Assembly (NCBI GenBank): GCA_017628235.1
Contig: JAGBZM010000043.1
Coordinates: 1 to 35,722 of the forward strand
Length of the DNA stretch: 35,722 bases
Source of the DNA: Lentisphaeria bacterium
Lineage (GTDB): Bacteria; Verrucomicrobiota; Lentisphaeria; Victivallales; Victivallaceae
Direction: 5' to 3'
The notes under the pieces were generated by a model that was not told where the DNA came from, did no database searches, and was given only the letters and a program-made list of their open reading frames with translations. The translations under genes and the position numbers were made by a program. This document shows, one piece after another, positions 33,240 through 35,722 of the stretch. The first letter of the stretch is position 1, and each line of letters opens with the position of its first letter.

Positions 33240-34037
33240 TCAAAACGGGCGTCCCTGCTGACGCTGATTTTTCATTTTCGGCTCTTCCAGGGCCAGAGCA
33301 TACCAGTTGTCTCCAAAGCCGGAGTTGCTGAAATGTTTGATTTTGCCATTGGTCAGGCGGTCGATATTTTCCAGCAGGACCGGGTGGTCGCTGGTTTTCC
33401 GGGCGCGCTGCAGAGCTTCCAGAGCCTTGTCTGTATCCTCCTGCCGGATCTTTATCCATGCGTATACCGAAGCGAGAAATGCTCCGTTTTCGCCCTTGAA
33501 CCGCCAACACTTCATCTTGTAGAATTTATCCAGTTTCGGGTCATTGTTTTTGTACATCCGGGCCAGTTTGATGCTCAAACTCTGCGGATCAAGCAGCAGT
33601 GACTTCGGCAGCAGGGCATCGACTTTGCTGTACTCTCTCAACTGATAGTGCAGCTGCATTTTCATGGCATTGATCTGTTTGTACAGCATGGGGTTCCAGA
33701 GATAGAACTTTTTGAATCCCTCCATTTCCGCCAGCGACTTGCGAATCGCCTCGAACTGGATTTTTTCCAGGATCTGTCTGGCAGCATTCACGCTTGACGG
33801 CGGCCGCCGGTTGAACATTTCCAGCTGACGATTCACCTTATTCTGAGCGATCTGCATGATATTCTGGATCATCATCTGCCGTTTATTGATAAGCAAACGG
33901 AGCAGCAATCCGAGGATTGCCCACGCAACGATAAGCGCAAAGACGGCACAGGTTATTCCCCACCCCATTCCCCAGGCTTCATAAGAAAAGTATCCGGCAA
34001 CGGATGCGATTATAACGACGACCAAAGTTCCCAACAT
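33240..34037 (-). CDS. Membrane protein of unknown function with two N-terminal helices
   Basis: 265 residues. Two hydrophobic helices (about 1-20, LGTLVVVIIASVAGYF, and 27-50, WGITCAVFALIVAWAILGLLL) are joined by a short GMGWG turn and followed by a basic stretch, so the long C-terminal part is probably cytoplasmic. That part is helical (IQNIMQIAQNKVNRQLEMF; LHYQLREYSKVDALLPKSLLLDPQSLSIKLARMY) and has a TPR-like rhythm with the A-x-A-x-I-K-I-R-Q-E-D-T-D-K-A-LEALQRA motif near residue 200. I do not know the family. GAGGTG precedes the ATG. Its place directly after ffh hints at an envelope or export role, but that is inference. Confidence 0.78.
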   Translation of the reverse strand: MLGTLVVVIIASVAGYFSYEAWGMGWGITCAVFALIVAWAILGLLLRLLINKRQMMIQNIMQIAQNKVNRQLEMFNRRPPSSVNAARQILEKIQFEAIRKSLAEMEGFKKFYLWNPMLYKQINAMKMQLHYQLREYSKVDALLPKSLLLDPQSLSIKLARMYKNNDPKLDKFYKMKCWRFKGENGAFLASVYAWIKIRQEDTDKALEALQRARKTSDHPVLLENIDRLTNGKIKHFSNSGFGDNWYALALEEPKMKNQRQQGRPF

Positions 34038-34064
34038 GTTTTCACCTCTTATATAAATTATCTG

Positions 34065-35510
34065 TCAATGTTTGCGTTTACGCTGTTTGGCGCGCTCTTT
34101 TTTGGCCAGTTTTGCCAGTTTTTTCTTGCGTTCCTGCTCTTTCCGGCTGATAGCCGCCGGGGCACTGATCAGGGCGCCGCCGGGGGAGAATTCAGGCATG
34201 ACCCCGCTGGCGGCCATTTTACCGAGCATACCGCCGGGGCGCATCATTTTACGCATCATCTCAAACTGTTTTACAAAAGAACTGACCGCTTCGGTGGGCA
34301 GACCGCAGCCCCGGGCGATACGTTTGCGCCGGGAAAAATCGATCAGATCAGGATTGGCGCGTTCAGCCTTGGTCATGGAACAGACCATCGCCTCCATCCG
34401 GGCAAACTGTCCTTTATCCACCCCGGAAAGGGCACTGCTCAGCTGTTTGCCGCCGGGAAGGAATTTCAAAATCCCCTCCATGCCGCCCAGCCGGCTGATC
34501 TGTTTGAGCTGAACAAGAAAATCATTATAATCAAACTTATTTTTCTTCAGTTTTTCCTGAAGTTTTTTCGCTTCGGCCTCATCGATTTCGGCAGCGGCTT
34601 TTTCCACGAGGGAGACCACGTCGCCCATGCCGAGGATCCGTCCGGCCATCCGGTCGGGGTGAAAGATCTCCAAGGCATCGAGTTTTTCACCGAAACCGGC
34701 AAATTTCACCGGGACACCGGTCACTTTGCGGATGGAAAGAGCTGCACCGCCGCGTGCATCGCCGTCAAGTTTGGTCAGGATGAAACCGGTAAGCCCCAAA
34801 GCCCGGTGGAAGTGTTCACCGACAGAAACAGCTTCCTGACCCAGTGCGGCATCAGCGACCAGCAATATCTCATCGGGATCTACCGACTGCCGGATGCGGA
34901 TAAGTTCCTGAACCATCGTTTCGTCGATTTGCAAACGCCCGGCGGTATCGATGATCACGCAATCATAATTTTCCCGTTTGGCAGCGGCGACGGCATCGCA
35001 GGCGATAGCGGCGACATTGACACTGGTTCTTTCGACATGGACGGGAACTTTGACCTGTTCACCGAGCATGGCCAGCTGGTCGATGGCGGCCGGACGGTAA
35101 ACATCACCGGCAACGAGCATAACTTTCCTGCCCTCGCGGCGCAGATGCAGAGCAAGTTTACCGGCGGTAGTGGTTTTACCGCTGCCGTGCAGACCGACAA
35201 GCATGATTACAGCGGGGCGGCGGGAAAGATTGAGCGCACCGTCTCCGCCGCCGAGCAATTCGACCAATTGATCGTGAACGATCCGGACGATCTGTTGTCC
35301 GGGGGTCACACTTTTCAGCACCTCCTGCCCGATGCAGGACTCTTTTACCGCACTGATGAATTCATCGGCAACCGCAGCATTGACGTCAGCTTCCAGCAAA
35401 GCCAGCCGGATATCGGACATGGCTTCAGCGATATTGGATTCTGACAGGCGGCTCGCTCCCCGGAGCTTTTTGAAGACCCCGTGAAGTTTGTCACTCAAAG
35501 AATCAAACAT
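34065..35510 (-). CDS. ffh: Signal recognition particle protein Ffh
   Basis: 481 residues. It is the GTPase that binds signal sequences with 4.5S RNA and delivers ribosomes to the membrane. The N domain (MFDSLSDKLHGVFKKLRG), the G1 loop GLHGSGKTTTAGK (near 106-118), DVYRPAAIDQL, DTAGR and TKLDGDARGGAALS are intact. The M domain contains the methionine-rich FEMMRKMMRPGGMLGKM and ends in a very basic tail (KKKLAKLAKKERAKQRKRKH). The G1 loop has His at 108 where nearly all known Ffh have Gln. First gene of the long operon; ATG has AAGGA upstream. Confidence 0.96.
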   Translation of the reverse strand: MFDSLSDKLHGVFKKLRGASRLSESNIAEAMSDIRLALLEADVNAAVADEFISAVKESCIGQEVLKSVTPGQQIVRIVHDQLVELLGGGDGALNLSRRPAVIMLVGLHGSGKTTTAGKLALHLRREGRKVMLVAGDVYRPAAIDQLAMLGEQVKVPVHVERTSVNVAAIACDAVAAAKRENYDCVIIDTAGRLQIDETMVQELIRIRQSVDPDEILLVADAALGQEAVSVGEHFHRALGLTGFILTKLDGDARGGAALSIRKVTGVPVKFAGFGEKLDALEIFHPDRMAGRILGMGDVVSLVEKAAAEIDEAEAKKLQEKLKKNKFDYNDFLVQLKQISRLGGMEGILKFLPGGKQLSSALSGVDKGQFARMEAMVCSMTKAERANPDLIDFSRRKRIARGCGLPTEAVSSFVKQFEMMRKMMRPGGMLGKMAASGVMPEFSPGGALISAPAAISRKEQERKKKLAKLAKKERAKQRKRKH

Positions 35511-35559
35511 TTTGTTTTTCCTTTATATTTCTCCATACTAAAACACAATATCATCTCTT

Positions 35560-35588
35560 AATATACTTTCGACATGGCAATCCGTCAA
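35560..35588 (-). promoter_or_regulatory. Promoter of ffh and the long operon
   Basis: On the minus strand, TTGACG (35583-35588), a 17-base spacer and TATATT (35560-35565). Transcription would begin near 35553, about 43 bases before ffh. Confidence 0.65.
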
Positions 35589-35649
35589 GAGCATTTTCAA
35601 TATTAATTCAGACTTTATTATTTGTTTCTGTTATTGTTTCATTTGCGGC

Positions 35650-35678
35650 TTGACAAAATAATCCCGGTGTATTATTTT
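35650..35678 (+). promoter_or_regulatory. Promoter of the gene beyond the right edge
   Basis: TTGACA (35650-35655), a 17-base spacer and TATTTT (35673-35678). An overlapping TATATT at 35678-35683 would give a 22-base spacer and is less likely. It is divergent from the ffh promoter. Confidence 0.55.
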
Positions 35679-35716
35679 ATATTATCGTTACGGTTGTACA
35701 GTTCAGGAACAGGATC

Positions 35717-35722
35717 ATGACC
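35717..35722 (+). CDS. First codons of a gene running off the window
   Basis: ATG ACC at the last six bases, with AGGA a few bases upstream and a promoter about 40 bases before it. Only two codons are visible, so nothing can be said of the product; the call rests on context. Confidence 0.35.

Noticed and set aside
34068..35444. A 458-codon plus-strand frame opposite ffh
   Set aside because: Antisense shadow of ffh; Phe/Gly/Asp-rich text without family features.
1..35722. tRNA, rRNA, 4.5S RNA, CRISPR, IS or phage elements
   Set aside because: I looked in the intergenic spaces, all under 300 bases, and saw no cloverleaf, array, transposase or terminal repeats. The ffh neighbourhood shows no SRP RNA in this window.

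Overview
The window looks like chromosomal DNA from a member of the PVC superphylum, most likely a gut-type Lentisphaerota bacterium (Victivallis-like). The grounds are a Minf_1886/Plancto_Ver-type protein, a prepilin-like protein with an H-x9-DG C-terminus next to a secreted glycoside hydrolase, a eukaryote-type (GH13_8-like) glycogen branching enzyme, and pervasive TCCGG/CCGGA sequence. This placement rests on recalled family traits; no database search was run. I see no rRNA, tRNA, CRISPR array, phage or IS element.

Layout. 1-2534 (+): the 3' part of a secretin gene, a strong terminator, then a small zinc-finger membrane protein behind a near-consensus promoter. 2544-6509 (-): nadC-ruvA-small ORF-priA, tightly packed. 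6671-8316 (-): a DEDDh exonuclease and an unrecognised protein whose 3' end may be frameshifted. 8427-14901 (-): a glycogen operon (CBM48 protein, alpha-glucan phosphorylase, glycogen synthase, branching enzyme) whose promoter overlaps the stop codon of prmA. 14971-18158: prmA and, divergently, rsmD-comM. 18159-19465 (-): a pyridoxal-type kinase with a YhcH family protein. 19668-23781 (-): a prepilin-like protein followed by a large secreted glycoside hydrolase. 24023-35510 (-): eleven genes in one direction with gaps of 40 bp or less (ffh, membrane protein, Minf_1886 protein, M16 peptidase, pyrR, pyrB, pyrC, M20 amidohydrolase, hemW, unknown, truA). At the right edge a divergent promoter drives a gene that starts in the last six bases.

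How the genes work together. The glycogen operon has synthesis (GlgA, GlgB) and breakdown (GlgP) together, with a small glycogen-binding protein, but no ADP-glucose pyrophosphorylase in view. The ffh-to-truA run mixes protein export, proteolysis, pyrimidine synthesis, radical-SAM haem handling and tRNA modification; an internal promoter lets pyrRBC and the genes after it be expressed separately. The prepilin/hydrolase pair is probably an inducible polysaccharide-use unit.

Promoters were found by eye as sigma70-like -35/-10 pairs and are predictions. The most unusual observations are a codon-shifted, probably helical insert inside the secretin barrel domain, a tandem duplication at the hydrolase N-terminus, the possible frameshift at the end of the gene at 6671-7531, a helical-turn-spaced direct repeat upstream of the prepilin/hydrolase promoter, and strong over-representation of CCGG.
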